A DNA stretch of 64,000 nt from Methanoculleus sp. (GCF_020696975.1 NZ_JAJGBK010000003.1:62001-126000), one strand, 5' to 3'; counted from the first letter of the stretch, positions 35,605 to 44,897 are shown. Program-made: numbers and translations. The notes: generated by a model from the letters alone, not told the origin.

Positions 35605-37220
35605 CACAAATAGTATTTTTCATATTCCTTCCCTAACAACCCCAAAATCTTCCACAACTCCTCATTCAGATTCGCCACCCGTTTCACCCTCCTCCCCTCC
35701 TCGACCACCACGAACTCCCGCACCCTCCGGAACCGGAAGAACACCCACTTCATCGTGGGTCGTTGCGTCTGTTTTTTCGTCTGGCTGGTCACCGTCTCCC
35801 CGGTTCGCGCCAATTCCTGCCGCAACCGAAACTCCGTAAGCGCATAGATGAACAGGCAGAGTACCATGACCATCGCCAGTGCCTGGATCCGGGATGTCTT
35901 CTTCAGAAAGATCTCCGCGACCCGAAACGACGTATCCTTCAAGAACCGAAACCCGCGTTCCACCGCTCCCTGTCCTTTGTAGTTGGCGAGCAGTTCGTCG
36001 GCCGACACCGCCGGATCGTTCGTTGCCAGGACAAACCTCCCGAGGATCCGCCGCTCTTCGGCAAGAACCTCAGGATTGTCCTCGATCTCCGCTATGACCT
36101 TATATGACACCAAAACCGGTTCCCCGTTCTTCGGTCGCCCTCGGCTCTTCTCCTGCTTCCGGGTGATCGTAGTGACGTCAAGATCAGAGAACTGGTATCG
36201 TGGACGCTTGCTGAGCCACAACTCAGCTGCTCTACGCGCATCCGGTTCACAGGCAAATTCCCGGGCACAGAGTTTCCGCAAAGATTTCCTCGCCTGATCA
36301 AGGTTCTTCGTTAGGTTCTTCTCAAACGTCTTCTCCTCCCGTTCATACATCGGAGCAGACCGATACAAAACCCACTTCTGCCGGATCCCGGCATACTCGC
36401 TCGAGTGTTCCTGGTAGGTGTAGCGGTCGTCGGTGCAGGGCAGAAATGGATCGTCGGTTCGAACCAGATTCTGCACCTCGCTGATCGTAACGGGAACCCG
36501 GCTGATCCAGAATGTGTGTTGCCCAAGAGTTTGCAGGTTCTTAGCCGTGTAAAAGGCCGAATCCGCCACATGGTAGACTTTCTCATCCGATTTCAGGTTC
36601 TCGTTGAGGTGCTGGATGATGGATAAGATCGATTCTTTGTCAGATTCGTTGCCGGAGAACGTCTGAAGGAAGAGCGGGACCCCATACTGATTTGAGGCCA
36701 TCCCGAGGACAAACCGTTTGAGATCCCACCGGCCATCCTTCGGATGGCCGTAGGTGATCGTGATCTCGCCCAGATCACAGTCGGGCTCATACGCCCCGGT
36801 GACGCTGAAGTTGGTGGTATCGACATGGATGCAGTGAGAACCGAAGTCGGTGGTAAGGAGACATTCTGCCACGATCTCGTTGAATAACTCAGTTGGGCCG
36901 TAGGCGGCGATCGCATCCAGGGTGCGGCCGAGCACATCGTCGTTGAGGTGGTCCCGGGTGACCCCGGCACCAAGGAGACGTTCAACGGCAATGTCATCGA
37001 AGAAGTCAGGGAACAGGTAGAGCCGGCGTTCGATGAACCCGAGACCGTTGAGAACCATGGCCTTGAGCACCTGAGCATGGGTGAGGTTGTGGTGACGGGT
37101 TTTTGGGAGGGCGGCATCAATCACACCGGCGATCTGCAGGGAGTCGTAGGCACCGGCGACAATGCCGAGATGACCGATGGAGAGGATCGAAGAGTCATCA
37201 AAACCATCAACGAGAGGCAT
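35604..37220 (-). CDS. IS1634-like (IS4 superfamily) DDE transposase
   Basis: The transposase of about 538 residues begins at ATG 37220 (MPLVDGFDDSSI). It has the N-terminal domain of the IS1634/DUF4277 type, acidic residues in HVDTTNFSVTG near 140 and YHVADSAFYTAKN near 220, and the C-terminal GQGAVERGFRFLKD with the catalytic Glu near 430. It appears intact. No clear target-site duplication was found. The inner ends share a weak CCGCARG-type sequence near 35590 and 37258 that might be the terminal inverted repeats, giving an element of about 1.67 kb. It lies in the polysaccharide island. Confidence 0.85.
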   Translation of the reverse strand: MPLVDGFDDSSILSIGHLGIVAGAYDSLQIAGVIDAALPKTRHHNLTHAQVLKAMVLNGLGFIERRLYLFPDFFDDIAVERLLGAGVTRDHLNDDVLGRTLDAIAAYGPTELFNEIVAECLLTTDFGSHCIHVDTTNFSVTGAYEPDCDLGEITITYGHPKDGRWDLKRFVLGMASNQYGVPLFLQTFSGNESDKESILSIIQHLNENLKSDEKVYHVADSAFYTAKNLQTLGQHTFWISRVPVTISEVQNLVRTDDPFLPCTDDRYTYQEHSSEYAGIRQKWVLYRSAPMYEREEKTFEKNLTKNLDQARKSLRKLCAREFACEPDARRAAELWLSKRPRYQFSDLDVTTITRKQEKSRGRPKNGEPVLVSYKVIAEIEDNPEVLAEERRILGRFVLATNDPAVSADELLANYKGQGAVERGFRFLKDTSFRVAEIFLKKTSRIQALAMVMVLCLFIYALTEFRLRQELARTGETVTSQTKKQTQRPTMKWVFFRFRRVREFVVVEEGRRVKRVANLNEELWKILGLLGKEYEKYYL

Positions 37221-37268
37221 ATGGAAGGTTATTTGCTGAAAGTACAAAGATCTTGCGGTTTTGGATAT

Positions 37269-37892
37269 TCAGAGAGGGGTGATTTTTACTGCGGATGATC
37301 GGCTATAATATGTTTCATTGTTTTCCCGATACCGCTGGTGGACTGCACCTGCTGCAAAGTCTGCGGCCTGTATGCAGGGTTCTGTTCGAGAATCAACGTG
37401 TTCGACGACGAGTTGGTCAAGTGGTGTCGCACAGGGAACGCCGTTATCGAACATGCGGTAAGCGAGATAGTCGTCAAAATGGTCACGTTGAAGGTTGTAC
37501 ATTGATTTGTCCATGCAGACGTAAATATATCCTTCGATCGCATATTGGTTGGCAATCTTGGATATCAGTGACCTGGTGAGATAATTATAGACGATCTGCT
37601 GTTTATCCCTCAGCCTACCGTACACCTGATCCTTCCGGAGCACCGCATAGGCGATGTCGAGATCGCAATCGGCTATGCACTGCAAAATACGGTTTTTGAT
37701 CAACCCTTTTGTGTTGTTATACTTGAACTCAGGGAGATCCCTGAGTGATTTCTTGAGTTTTCTCTGGCGGATCTTTTTAAAACAGCGCCGAATCGTCTGC
37801 TCATCACGGACTACAAGGGCCGCAAGGACAAAATAACGAGACGCCCTTTGTCCAAATCCGAGGTCTCCAGATTCATCGACGTATATTTTCAC
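37269..37892 (-). CDS. DUF3800 domain protein
   Basis: The protein of about 207 residues starts at GTG 37892 (KIYVDESGDLGFG), the usual DUF3800 N-terminus, whereas ATG 37943 would add a non-matching 17 residues. Conserved acidic residues (DESGD near the start and LVVEHVDSRTEP..QAADFAAG at the end) suggest an RNase H-like metal site. DUF3800 proteins often lie in mobile or defence regions; here it adjoins the transposase. Function unknown. Confidence 0.8.
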   Translation of the reverse strand: MKIYVDESGDLGFGQRASRYFVLAALVVRDEQTIRRCFKKIRQRKLKKSLRDLPEFKYNNTKGLIKNRILQCIADCDLDIAYAVLRKDQVYGRLRDKQQIVYNYLTRSLISKIANQYAIEGYIYVCMDKSMYNLQRDHFDDYLAYRMFDNGVPCATPLDQLVVEHVDSRTEPCIQAADFAAGAVHQRYRENNETYYSRSSAVKITPL

Positions 37893-38083
37893 GCAATAGA
37901 TAATTGGGGGTACGCCCCATAAAGACTGTGAGGATTCCGGCACCCTCCCGCCTCACACCGGTGTGTCCTGTGATGCACCTCTCCACCTGGGCCGTCATCC
38001 CGATATACCCGCGGACACCCAATTTTCAGACTTGTTAGCAAAATAAGAAACATTCATATTACCGAATCGACAAAGGAAAACCC

Positions 38084-38611
38084 ATGATTGGTTCCCCGGC
38101 AAACCGTCTATTCTGTCTTGTCCTCCTGCTTCTGGTCATTCCGGCCGCGGTCTGCGGCGCTCCGGTCACCCGGACGCTCTCGACTGCGGAGCCCGGGGCG
38201 GATGAGGTATTCACCGTCTCGCTCTCGATCGAGGATATGGCCCTCGGCGGGGTGGTCGAGACGCTGCCGGGCGGCTACGCCTTCGCGGGAACCGAGCACC
38301 CTGACGACCGGGTCCTCGTCCGGGGCCAGCAGGTCGCGTTCGCGGTGATGAACGATACCGCGGTGACCTACTCTGTCCGGGCCCCCGCCTCCGGGAGCGG
38401 GGATATCACCGGAACGTGGGAAGACTTCCTCGCCGAATCGGACGGCCTGATTGCCGCATCCCACGTCGCGGTGGACGGGATCGAGACGTCGGCAGAGAGC
38501 GCCGGTGTGGGCCCGACCGCCTCTCCTGCACAGCAGGCCGCCTCGCCGTTTGCGGTCCTCGCGGCGGTTGCCGGCCTCACCCTCGCCGGGTGGTGGGGTG
38601 GTCGGCGATGA
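38084..38611 (+). CDS. Exported protein with signal peptide and C-terminal membrane anchor
   Basis: The 175-residue protein has an N-terminal signal (RLFCLVLLLLVIPAAVCG), a beta-rich exposed region (about 25-145) and a C-terminal hydrophobic anchor SPFAVLAAVAGLTLAGW with GGRR. AAGGA precedes ATG 38084 at good distance. It overlaps the binding-protein gene by ATGA and should be co-translated with the ABC uptake operon. It may be a surface accessory to substrate capture, perhaps for haem, siderophore or cobalamin. Family not recognised. Confidence 0.72.
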   Translation: MIGSPANRLFCLVLLLLVIPAAVCGAPVTRTLSTAEPGADEVFTVSLSIEDMALGGVVETLPGGYAFAGTEHPDDRVLVRGQQVAFAVMNDTAVTYSVRAPASGSGDITGTWEDFLAESDGLIAASHVAVDGIETSAESAGVGPTASPAQQAASPFAVLAAVAGLTLAGWWGGRR

Positions 38612-39828
38612 ACCGATGGTGCCTCCTCTTCTTTGCCGTCCTCCTGCTCATCGCCGTCCCGGTCTCGGCCTCGCCGGGTGGCGGCATCCCCGGGGATACC
38701 GACGGTGACGGGGTGCTCACTAGCGCCGATTACGCGTCGGCGGCCCTCGCCTACCTTGATACCGCCTACATGAACGGCGCCGGAGACCTCGACCGGACCG
38801 ATATCCGGGACGCCGCCTGGGTCTACACCCACTGGGACGGCCGGCCGTGCGAGATCACCGACTCGACCGGGAGGACGGTGACGCTCTACCGTCCCCTGCG
38901 CCGGGTCGTGACCTTCAGCGGCGAGTCCCTTGAGACCCTGCGGTCGCTCGGGTTCGATATGGAAAACGTTGTCGCCGTCGACAAGTACAGCCACGGTAAG
39001 GATACCTTCTTCCCCGAATGCCAGGAGAAGGCAAACGTCGGGTCGATCTGGTCGCCCGACATGGAGCAGGTCCTTGCTGTCCGGCCGGACGCGGTCTTCC
39101 TCTACGCCACGATCAGCACCGCGGCCTGCGACGATATTCAGAGTAAACTGGAGGCAAGCAGCCCCGGGATCCGGGTCTTCCGGTTCGACTGCTTCAAGCC
39201 CGCCACTTACCCGGGTGAGATCCGGACGATCGCCTCGATGGTCGGCCGCGAAGAGCGCGGCGAAGCGTTTGCCTCCTTCTACGAGTCGACGATGGACCGG
39301 ATCCGGGACGGCACGGCGGACATCCTGGCCGATGAGCGTGCCCGGGTCTACTTCGAGTACTGGTTCGACTACACGACCGTTGCGGCCAAAGCGGGATACA
39401 ACGAGAAGACCGAACTTGCCGGAGGGGTGAACCCCTTCGCCACCGGGACCACCGAGTATCCCGTCGTCGACCCCGAGGCGATCGTCGTCACCGACCCGGA
39501 GGTCGTCGTCAAACTGGCCGGGCAGGGCCTGGCCGCCGGCGGCTACGCGGGCCACGACCCCGCGGCGCTCGAGGCCGTCCGGTCGGGGCTGCTTGAACGG
39601 CCCGGATGGTCGGGCATCTCCGCGGTGGGGGACGGCCGCGTCTACGTCATCCACTCCGACATCCTCGGGGGCGCCCAGCACTTCATCGGGACGGCCTACC
39701 TCGCGAAGTGGTTCTACCCCGACCGGTTCGCCGACCTCGACCCGCATGCCGTCCACCAGCGCTACCTCACCGAGTTCCAGGGGATCGACTTCGACCTCGC
39801 ATCTCAAGGGACGTTCGTCTACCCGTGA
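38608..39828 (+). CDS. ABC transporter substrate-binding protein with dockerin-like N-terminal module
   Basis: The protein of 406 residues starts at ATG 38608 (MNRWCLLFFAVLLL) with a signal peptide. It is followed by PGDTDGDGVLTSADY (EF-hand-type dockerin repeat) and a second segment GDLDRTDIRDAAWVY, and then the FecB/BtuF fold (VTFSGESLETLRSLGF, IWSPDMEQVLAVRPD). The family binds ferric siderophores, haem or cobalamin. The dockerin-like part is an uncommon fusion that may hold calcium or dock to a surface protein. Next come the permease and ATPase genes. Confidence 0.86.
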   Translation: MNRWCLLFFAVLLLIAVPVSASPGGGIPGDTDGDGVLTSADYASAALAYLDTAYMNGAGDLDRTDIRDAAWVYTHWDGRPCEITDSTGRTVTLYRPLRRVVTFSGESLETLRSLGFDMENVVAVDKYSHGKDTFFPECQEKANVGSIWSPDMEQVLAVRPDAVFLYATISTAACDDIQSKLEASSPGIRVFRFDCFKPATYPGEIRTIASMVGREERGEAFASFYESTMDRIRDGTADILADERARVYFEYWFDYTTVAAKAGYNEKTELAGGVNPFATGTTEYPVVDPEAIVVTDPEVVVKLAGQGLAAGGYAGHDPAALEAVRSGLLERPGWSGISAVGDGRVYVIHSDILGGAQHFIGTAYLAKWFYPDRFADLDPHAVHQRYLTEFQGIDFDLASQGTFVYP

Positions 39829-39839
39829 CCGGTGCAGCC

Positions 39840-40892
39840 ATGGAACAGAATGTCATACTGCGAGAGGGGTATACCCGGCTGAAGAAGACCCGGACGCTCT
39901 TCATCGGCGGCCTCCTCACCGCCCTCATCATCCTCATCGGCGTCGCGATCACGCTCGGGTCGGCCGACCTTACCGTGGGCGAGTCCTACCTCGCGATCCT
40001 GGCCGGCCTCTTCCCCGGGACACTCAACGCCCCTGACCTCGCAACGACCATCGTCTGGGACTTCCGGCTCCACCGGGTCCTCTTCGCGGTCGCTGCCGGG
40101 CTCGGGCTCGCGGTGGCGGGCTGTGTCATGCAGGGCATCCTCCGTAACCCGCTCGCAAGCCCCTTCACCCTCGGGATCGCGTCTGCGGCCACCACCGGCG
40201 CCTCGATCGCCATCGTCCTCGGTGCCGGTGTCGCCGGTGGGGAGTACCTCGTCATCGGCAACGCCTTCCTCTTCGCCCTGCTTGCCGCGCTCGCCATCTA
40301 CGGTATGGCCCGCTACCGGGGGATCGGGTCCGAGACGATGGTCCTTGCCGGGATTGCCGTCATGTACCTCTTCTCGGCGGTGACCTCGCTTCTCCAGTAC
40401 GTCGGCAGCGCCGAGCAGCTCCAGGCGGTCGTCTTCTGGACGTTCGGCTCGATCGACAAGTCCACCTGGCCGAAACTCGGGATCGTGAGCCTTGTCCTCG
40501 CCTGCACCATCCCCTACCTCATCTACCGCGCCTGGGACCTCAACGCCCTCGCGGAAGGCGACGAGGTGGCCGCCAGTCTCGGGGTGCCCGTGGAGCGCTC
40601 GATGATCGTCTTCATGCTGATCGCCTCCCTGCTCACCGCGGTGATCATCTGTTTCACCGGGACGATCGGGTTTATCGGGCTCGTCGCCCCGCACATCACC
40701 CGGATGGTCATCGGCGGCGATTTCCGCACCCTTCTCCCCGCCTCGGGCCTTGTCGGGGCTCTCCTCCTCCTTGGCGCCGACAGCATCGCGCGGAGCGTCC
40801 TTGCGCCGCAGGTCCTCCCCGTCGGGATCGTGACCGCGTTCCTCGGGGTGCCGTTCTTCATCTATCTCTTTCTCAACCGGAGGAATGCCTGA
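39840..40892 (+). CDS. FecCD-family ABC permease
   Basis: The 350-residue permease has the BtuC/FecD pattern of about ten helices and the conserved GTIGFIGLVAPHITRM motif near residue 270. ATG 39840, with GGTG eight bases upstream, is preferred to GTG 39825, which overlaps the previous stop. The ATPase gene starts at the overlapping TGATG (40890-40894). Substrate: iron-siderophore or cobalamin-type. Confidence 0.92.
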   Translation: MEQNVILREGYTRLKKTRTLFIGGLLTALIILIGVAITLGSADLTVGESYLAILAGLFPGTLNAPDLATTIVWDFRLHRVLFAVAAGLGLAVAGCVMQGILRNPLASPFTLGIASAATTGASIAIVLGAGVAGGEYLVIGNAFLFALLAALAIYGMARYRGIGSETMVLAGIAVMYLFSAVTSLLQYVGSAEQLQAVVFWTFGSIDKSTWPKLGIVSLVLACTIPYLIYRAWDLNALAEGDEVAASLGVPVERSMIVFMLIASLLTAVIICFTGTIGFIGLVAPHITRMVIGGDFRTLLPASGLVGALLLLGADSIARSVLAPQVLPVGIVTAFLGVPFFIYLFLNRRNA

Positions 40893-41680
40893 TGGCCCGG
40901 CTCTCGGTCGAAGACCTCTCGTTCGCCTACCGGGACCGTGAGGTGCTCCGCGGGATCACCTTCTCGGTCGCCGCCGGCGAAGTCCTCGGGCTCGTGGGGC
41001 CGAACGGGTGCGGGAAGACGACACTCATCCGGTGCATCGACGGCATGCTCACTCCCCGGAGCGGCAGGGTGCTCCTCCAGGGGCAGGAACTCCGCACGAT
41101 GCACCGCCGCGAGGTTGCCCGGGCGATGGCCTACGTGCCGCAGTCGGTCGGGAACCAGACCTCCTCGACGGTCTTTGAGACCGTCCTGATGGGGCGCCGG
41201 CCGTACCTGAACTGGACCGTGAGCCCGGCGGACGAGGAGAAGGTTGCGGAAGCGCTCGACCTCCTCGACCTGCGGGACCTCGCGCTCCGGAAGGTCAGCG
41301 AACTCTCGGGCGGGGAGCGCCAGCGGGTGATGATCGCCCGGGCGCTCGTGCAGGAGACGGGGGTGGTCCTCCTTGACGAGCCGACGAGCAACCTGGACGT
41401 CTGCCACCAGATGGGGGTCATGGAAGTCCTCCGCGGTCTTGCCAGCGAGAGGGACCTTGCGGTCGTCATCGCGCTCCACGACCTGAACCTTGCGGCCATC
41501 TACTGCCACCGTCTCATGGTGCTCTCGGCCGGGACGGTCTACGGCTACGGGGCGCCGGAGGAGGCGCTCACCGAGGAGATGCTCCGGACGGTCTACGGCA
41601 TCCAGGCGGTAGTGAAGCGGGACCTTTCAGCACCCTATATGGTTCCGGTCCGGCCGGGACACCCGGCGGGCGAGGTTTAG
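40892..41680 (+). CDS. ABC transporter ATP-binding protein (FecE/BtuD type)
   Basis: The 262-residue ATPase has Walker A GPNGCGKTT near residue 35, the LSGGERQRV signature near 140 and Walker B VVLLDEPTSNLD. It energises the FecCD permease. Its start overlaps the permease stop, and it ends the operon at 41680. Confidence 0.95.
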   Translation: MARLSVEDLSFAYRDREVLRGITFSVAAGEVLGLVGPNGCGKTTLIRCIDGMLTPRSGRVLLQGQELRTMHRREVARAMAYVPQSVGNQTSSTVFETVLMGRRPYLNWTVSPADEEKVAEALDLLDLRDLALRKVSELSGGERQRVMIARALVQETGVVLLDEPTSNLDVCHQMGVMEVLRGLASERDLAVVIALHDLNLAAIYCHRLMVLSAGTVYGYGAPEEALTEEMLRTVYGIQAVVKRDLSAPYMVPVRPGHPAGEV

Positions 41681-41883
41681 GCCCTTTTTCTCACCTCCCG
41701 GGCGAATATGGCGATGACCGCGATGAGGACGACCTGCCACACCCGCAGGCCCCCGTCACCAACTGTTGCTCCGGGCAACCCCGAACCGTCCGTGGGTGCC
41801 GGCATGGCGCGGCTCGTGCGTCCGGAGTAATTATCCCTGGCCGGTCCGTCAGCCGCCGGGGAAGGCAGGCCCTCCAGGCCCAA
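41677..41883 (-). CDS. Possible small membrane protein
   Basis: A 68-codon frame overlaps the ABC ATPase stop by four bases. The N-terminal part is Pro/Gly-rich and the C-terminus has one hydrophobic segment (WQVVLIAVIAIFA) followed by REVRKR. It may be a small anchored protein or chance; no ribosome-binding site supports the start. Confidence 0.25.
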   Translation of the reverse strand: MGLEGLPSPAADGPARDNYSGRTSRAMPAPTDGSGLPGATVGDGGLRVWQVVLIAVIAIFAREVRKRA

Positions 41884-41904
41884 AAATAGGTTCGTTGATC
41901 GTAG

Positions 41905-42396
41905 TTACCTCGGCCGCGGGCGTCTCTCGACCCGCTCCGTCGTGACGACCTCGGATGGCGGGGGTTCCTCCCGCTTCATGGCCTCCGCCTCCTCCCTGCT
42001 CGGGGGTGTCATGGCCCCGGCCGACTGGATCAGGCTGAAGTCCGCTGCCTCGGGCCAGTTGTCTTCATCGAAGCCTGGTTCGTCGTCCAGCCGCCGCTTG
42101 TCGATGTTCACGACGAAGTCGTCGTCCCCGGGCCGGTAGATCACGGCTTCGGGCGGGATGGCAAATCTCTTTGCCGCCATACCAAGTACGCCGCCGTACC
42201 TGAGCACCAGGTACTGCACCCGGCCTTCGGGGAACCCGATCCGCATATCCGAGATCTCGCCAAGATCGTCTCCCTGCGGGTTGATCACGTTCTTGTCCAG
42301 GATATCGTCGGCCGACATGAACCACTGTTCTGCGGCCGTCCGTGTCCTGCGTTCCAGGATAACCTCTGATCGCTCCTGCATCTTCTCCATCTCCAT
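41905..42396 (-). CDS. PRC-barrel domain protein
   Basis: The protein of about 163 residues starts at ATG 42396 (MEMEKMQERSE) after GGGAG. Its central part (SADDILDKNVINPQGDDLGEI, then VLRYGGVLGMAAKRFAIP) matches PRC-barrel proteins, which bind tRNA or protein partners in photosynthetic or RNA-processing contexts. The C-terminal ~60 residues are charged and likely disordered. An upstream frame to 42549 adds 51 unsupported residues. Confidence 0.8.
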   Translation of the reverse strand: MEMEKMQERSEVILERRTRTAAEQWFMSADDILDKNVINPQGDDLGEISDMRIGFPEGRVQYLVLRYGGVLGMAAKRFAIPPEAVIYRPGDDDFVVNIDKRRLDDEPGFDEDNWPEAADFSLIQSAGAMTPPSREEAEAMKREEPPPSEVVTTERVERRPRPR

Positions 42397-42613
42397 CGCT
42401 CCCACATCAGGGAGGCGCACCCCCTGAAGTGGGGCGTGCACTGAGTGCCGGGCCTCCATAAAATGATTACGCCTGCAGGCACAGGATCCGCCGGGCCGGT
42501 CTGCCCTTCCTGCCGGAAGGGATGGTGAAAAAATGGGCGGTTTTGGCAATATTTGTCATATTTTTTACTCTTTATCGAAATGCGTCCATTTATTTGCCCT
42601 GGAAAAAATAGAT

Positions 42614-42623
42614 TTGTTTATAT
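42614..42623 (+). promoter_or_regulatory. TATA box of the gene at 42648
   Basis: GTTTATATAC is centred about 29 bases before ATG 42648, predicting a nearly leaderless transcript. Confidence 0.55.
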
Positions 42624-42647
42624 ACTGCGTGCGTCAATCCCCTCTTC

Positions 42648-42941
42648 ATGGGGTCTACCATCAGACTGAATCTCACCACGATTCTCGAGGCAACGGGCGA
42701 GTTGCAGCGCTTCCTTGACCTGGGCGCTGCCAGCCTGCAGGCGAAAGGGGCGTTATCCGAAGAAGCCTCCGAGGCCCTGATCTTTGGACTGGCCGACGAG
42801 CTTGAGGATCACCTGCGGGCGATGCGTGACAGGCAGGGGTCTGCCGGCATCAGCGATCTTAAAGCCTGGACCCGGGCCTGGATCGACGAGCGGCAGGGAG
42901 CACTCGCAGAAGGTTTTCGACCGCAGAGGGACCGGGGATAG
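42648..42941 (+). CDS. Small helical protein, unknown function
   Basis: The 97-residue protein is mostly alpha-helical and acidic (SEEASEALIFGLADELEDHLRAM). It starts at ATG 42648 with a TATA box at the distance expected for a leaderless mRNA. No family was recognised. Confidence 0.6.
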   Translation: MGSTIRLNLTTILEATGELQRFLDLGAASLQAKGALSEEASEALIFGLADELEDHLRAMRDRQGSAGISDLKAWTRAWIDERQGALAEGFRPQRDRG

Positions 42942-43048
42942 GTGTCACCCTCCCGGGGCGGACGATACCCGGCGATCGGCGGGCGGGCCGGCCCGGGTCT
43001 CCGGGTGACCTTATCATTTATTACCACCTGTATCACAATGCGCCCCCG

Positions 43049-43543
43049 ATGCCTCACTTCGACCTCTTCTTCAAGACCGAGGAACTGCGGCGGAGGCTTG
43101 AGCCACACCTCCGGCTCATCCCGCCGTATTTTCAGTTCACAGTCCGGACCGGGACGCCGGAGGTCCGTTACTTCGACCAGAAGGACCCGATGTGGAAGGG
43201 CTTCCCCTTCCCGGTCCCTGATAAAACCGTCTACGTCTTTGACGACGCGATCCCCGCGCGGGCCCTCGGGGGCGGGATGCAGAACCGGGCGAGTATCAGG
43301 GTCACACCGGAGGACAGGGATGATGAGGCGATCATCCTTCGCATCTGGCACGAGATCCTGCACGCGATCGGGCAGCCGGCCGATGATATGGTCAAGCGGG
43401 CGGGCGAGTGGCAGAGCCTCTCCGACCGGCTTATGTGGGCGGCCTGGCAGTCGCTCTCCCGGCCGCTCGATGTGCCGCTCTGGCACCGGAAGTTCTACTC
43501 CTGGCTGACGGACCGGGCAGCCGCCGGGACAGGGGGGAGGTAG
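43049..43543 (+). CDS. Small HExxH-motif protein, possible metallopeptidase
   Basis: The 164-residue protein contains IWHEILHAIGQPADD near residue 110, i.e. HExxHxxG followed by a possible third ligand Asp. This resembles a zinc peptidase (metzincin-like) site. The N-terminal part (PHFDLFFKTEELRRRL) may be a small binding domain. No signal peptide. Function unknown, but the motif is notable. Confidence 0.65.
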   Translation: MPHFDLFFKTEELRRRLEPHLRLIPPYFQFTVRTGTPEVRYFDQKDPMWKGFPFPVPDKTVYVFDDAIPARALGGGMQNRASIRVTPEDRDDEAIILRIWHEILHAIGQPADDMVKRAGEWQSLSDRLMWAAWQSLSRPLDVPLWHRKFYSWLTDRAAAGTGGR

Positions 43544-43653
43544 AGCCGCGGGCAGGCTCCCGGCGCCCCCTTAACGGCCGTGGCGTGGCTTCTTAGGCTA
43601 TCGGGTCTCTGCCTGCCGGCAAATTTATCGGAGGGCAAAGGCAATCTGATAGA

Positions 43654-44568
43654 ATGAGATCTCTCGCGATTTTATTCACTCTCATGCTTGCTCTCGGCCT
43701 GTCTTTGATCTCGGCCGGTTGCATGCAGAACGAGTCCGGTGCAGCTGACCTGACACTGAACAATACTGTACCCCAGGCACAGTACACCTCGAACGAGACG
43801 CTCGTCGCCTTCGTCGAGAGCGCGGCTGCTTATGTAAGAGAGAACGGGAAAGAGAAGGCTCTCGCTGAATTCAGCGACCCGAACGGCTCGTTCATCCAGG
43901 GCGAGCTCTACATCTACGCGTATGACTTCAACGGCACCACCCTCGCCCACCCGGTCAACCCGGAGAAGGTCGGCGTCAACCGCCTGAATGAGACCGAGGG
44001 GAATGTGGGCGCGTTCCTCCGGAAGATGAACGATGCGATCCGGAGCGGGGAGAGTTTCCACCGGATTGCCTACATCAACCCCGCACATAATGGAGCGGTT
44101 GAATCAAAACTCACGTATGCCGTGCAGATGGACGAGAACTGGTGGCTGGGGTCCGGGATCTACACAGGCCCTGCCGATCTGCCTGCGGCAGCAAACCCGA
44201 CGGTCCGGGCCGATTACCCCACGATGGTCGGTGTCTGGAGAGCGGACGACGGGGCCGTGTACTCCCTGAACGATACGATCGAGGAGATGCCCGCCGGAGA
44301 GAACACATGGGTGGTCAACGCGCAGAACGACCGGGTCATCAGCGGGTTCAAGGTCTTCTCCCTGCCGGACGGAACGGTGGAGAACCAGACGTTTGTAGGG
44401 ATATTCAACCCGGACAAAGAGACCATATCGTTCATCGACCAGCCGGGAGGATGGGCGACGGGATCCCTGGCCGATCAGGACACCCTCTTCATTGCCTGGA
44501 CGAATCCGGGCGGTGATGCGGCAACGATGGCAGGAACTCTGACCCTCCACCGGGACAATACCGCATAA
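43654..44568 (+). CDS. Lipoprotein with Cache-like sensor domain
   Basis: The 304-residue protein has an N-terminal signal with a lipobox LISAGC, then a Cache-like extracellular domain (LVAFVESAAAYVRENGKEKA, ending in LTYAVQMDENWWLGSGIY). A C-terminal beta-rich domain follows (VGVWRADDGAVYS, FVGIFNPDKETIS). It probably binds a small ligand at the cell surface; there is no kinase domain in the same gene. It ends before TCTCTCTTTTTCTC, a likely terminator. Confidence 0.75.
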   Translation: MRSLAILFTLMLALGLSLISAGCMQNESGAADLTLNNTVPQAQYTSNETLVAFVESAAAYVRENGKEKALAEFSDPNGSFIQGELYIYAYDFNGTTLAHPVNPEKVGVNRLNETEGNVGAFLRKMNDAIRSGESFHRIAYINPAHNGAVESKLTYAVQMDENWWLGSGIYTGPADLPAAANPTVRADYPTMVGVWRADDGAVYSLNDTIEEMPAGENTWVVNAQNDRVISGFKVFSLPDGTVENQTFVGIFNPDKETISFIDQPGGWATGSLADQDTLFIAWTNPGGDAATMAGTLTLHRDNTA

Positions 44569-44583
44569 TACTCTCTCTTTTTC

Positions 44584-44805
44584 TCAGATATGATCTAAGG
44601 GCCGGGACCCTCGAAGTCTCCCGGAGGATACACCGCCGGGTCTTCCCGCGTGGTCCCTATCGGGACGGCGGGCACCCAATTCTTCGTCAGGGCTCTCCGG
44701 GAGATTGAACCGGATTCCCAATTCTCTGCAGGCGGTCTTCTCCTGCTCCGTTACGGTGTCGGACGTAATGCCATAACCGGCCTCTAAATCCCCATAATTG
44801 TTCAT
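44584..44805 (-). CDS. Possible small protein
   Basis: A 73-codon frame (MNNYGDLEAGYGITSDTV) in the ~330-base gap before the symporter gene. The first 40 residues look protein-like, but the last part is Arg/Gly-rich as in out-of-frame sequence. No family recognised. Confidence 0.25.
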   Translation of the reverse strand: MNNYGDLEAGYGITSDTVTEQEKTACRELGIRFNLPESPDEELGARRPDRDHAGRPGGVSSGRLRGSRPLDHI

Positions 44806-44897
44806 TTAACCGGATTTTTCCGGGCATTCTCCACAATCCGCGGCGATGCATTCCGAAATCCTCAAAACACCAGAGGAAAACTTATACTGGTTTCTGG

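Noticed and set aside
35579-37270. Defined ends and target duplication of the IS
   Set aside because: Only a weak CCGCARG-type similarity between the two sides; no direct target duplication could be aligned, so boundaries are not claimed.
38368-39807. 479-codon minus-strand frame opposite the ABC binding-protein gene
   Set aside because: No motif; antisense of a recognisable signal-peptide, dockerin-like and FecB-like protein.
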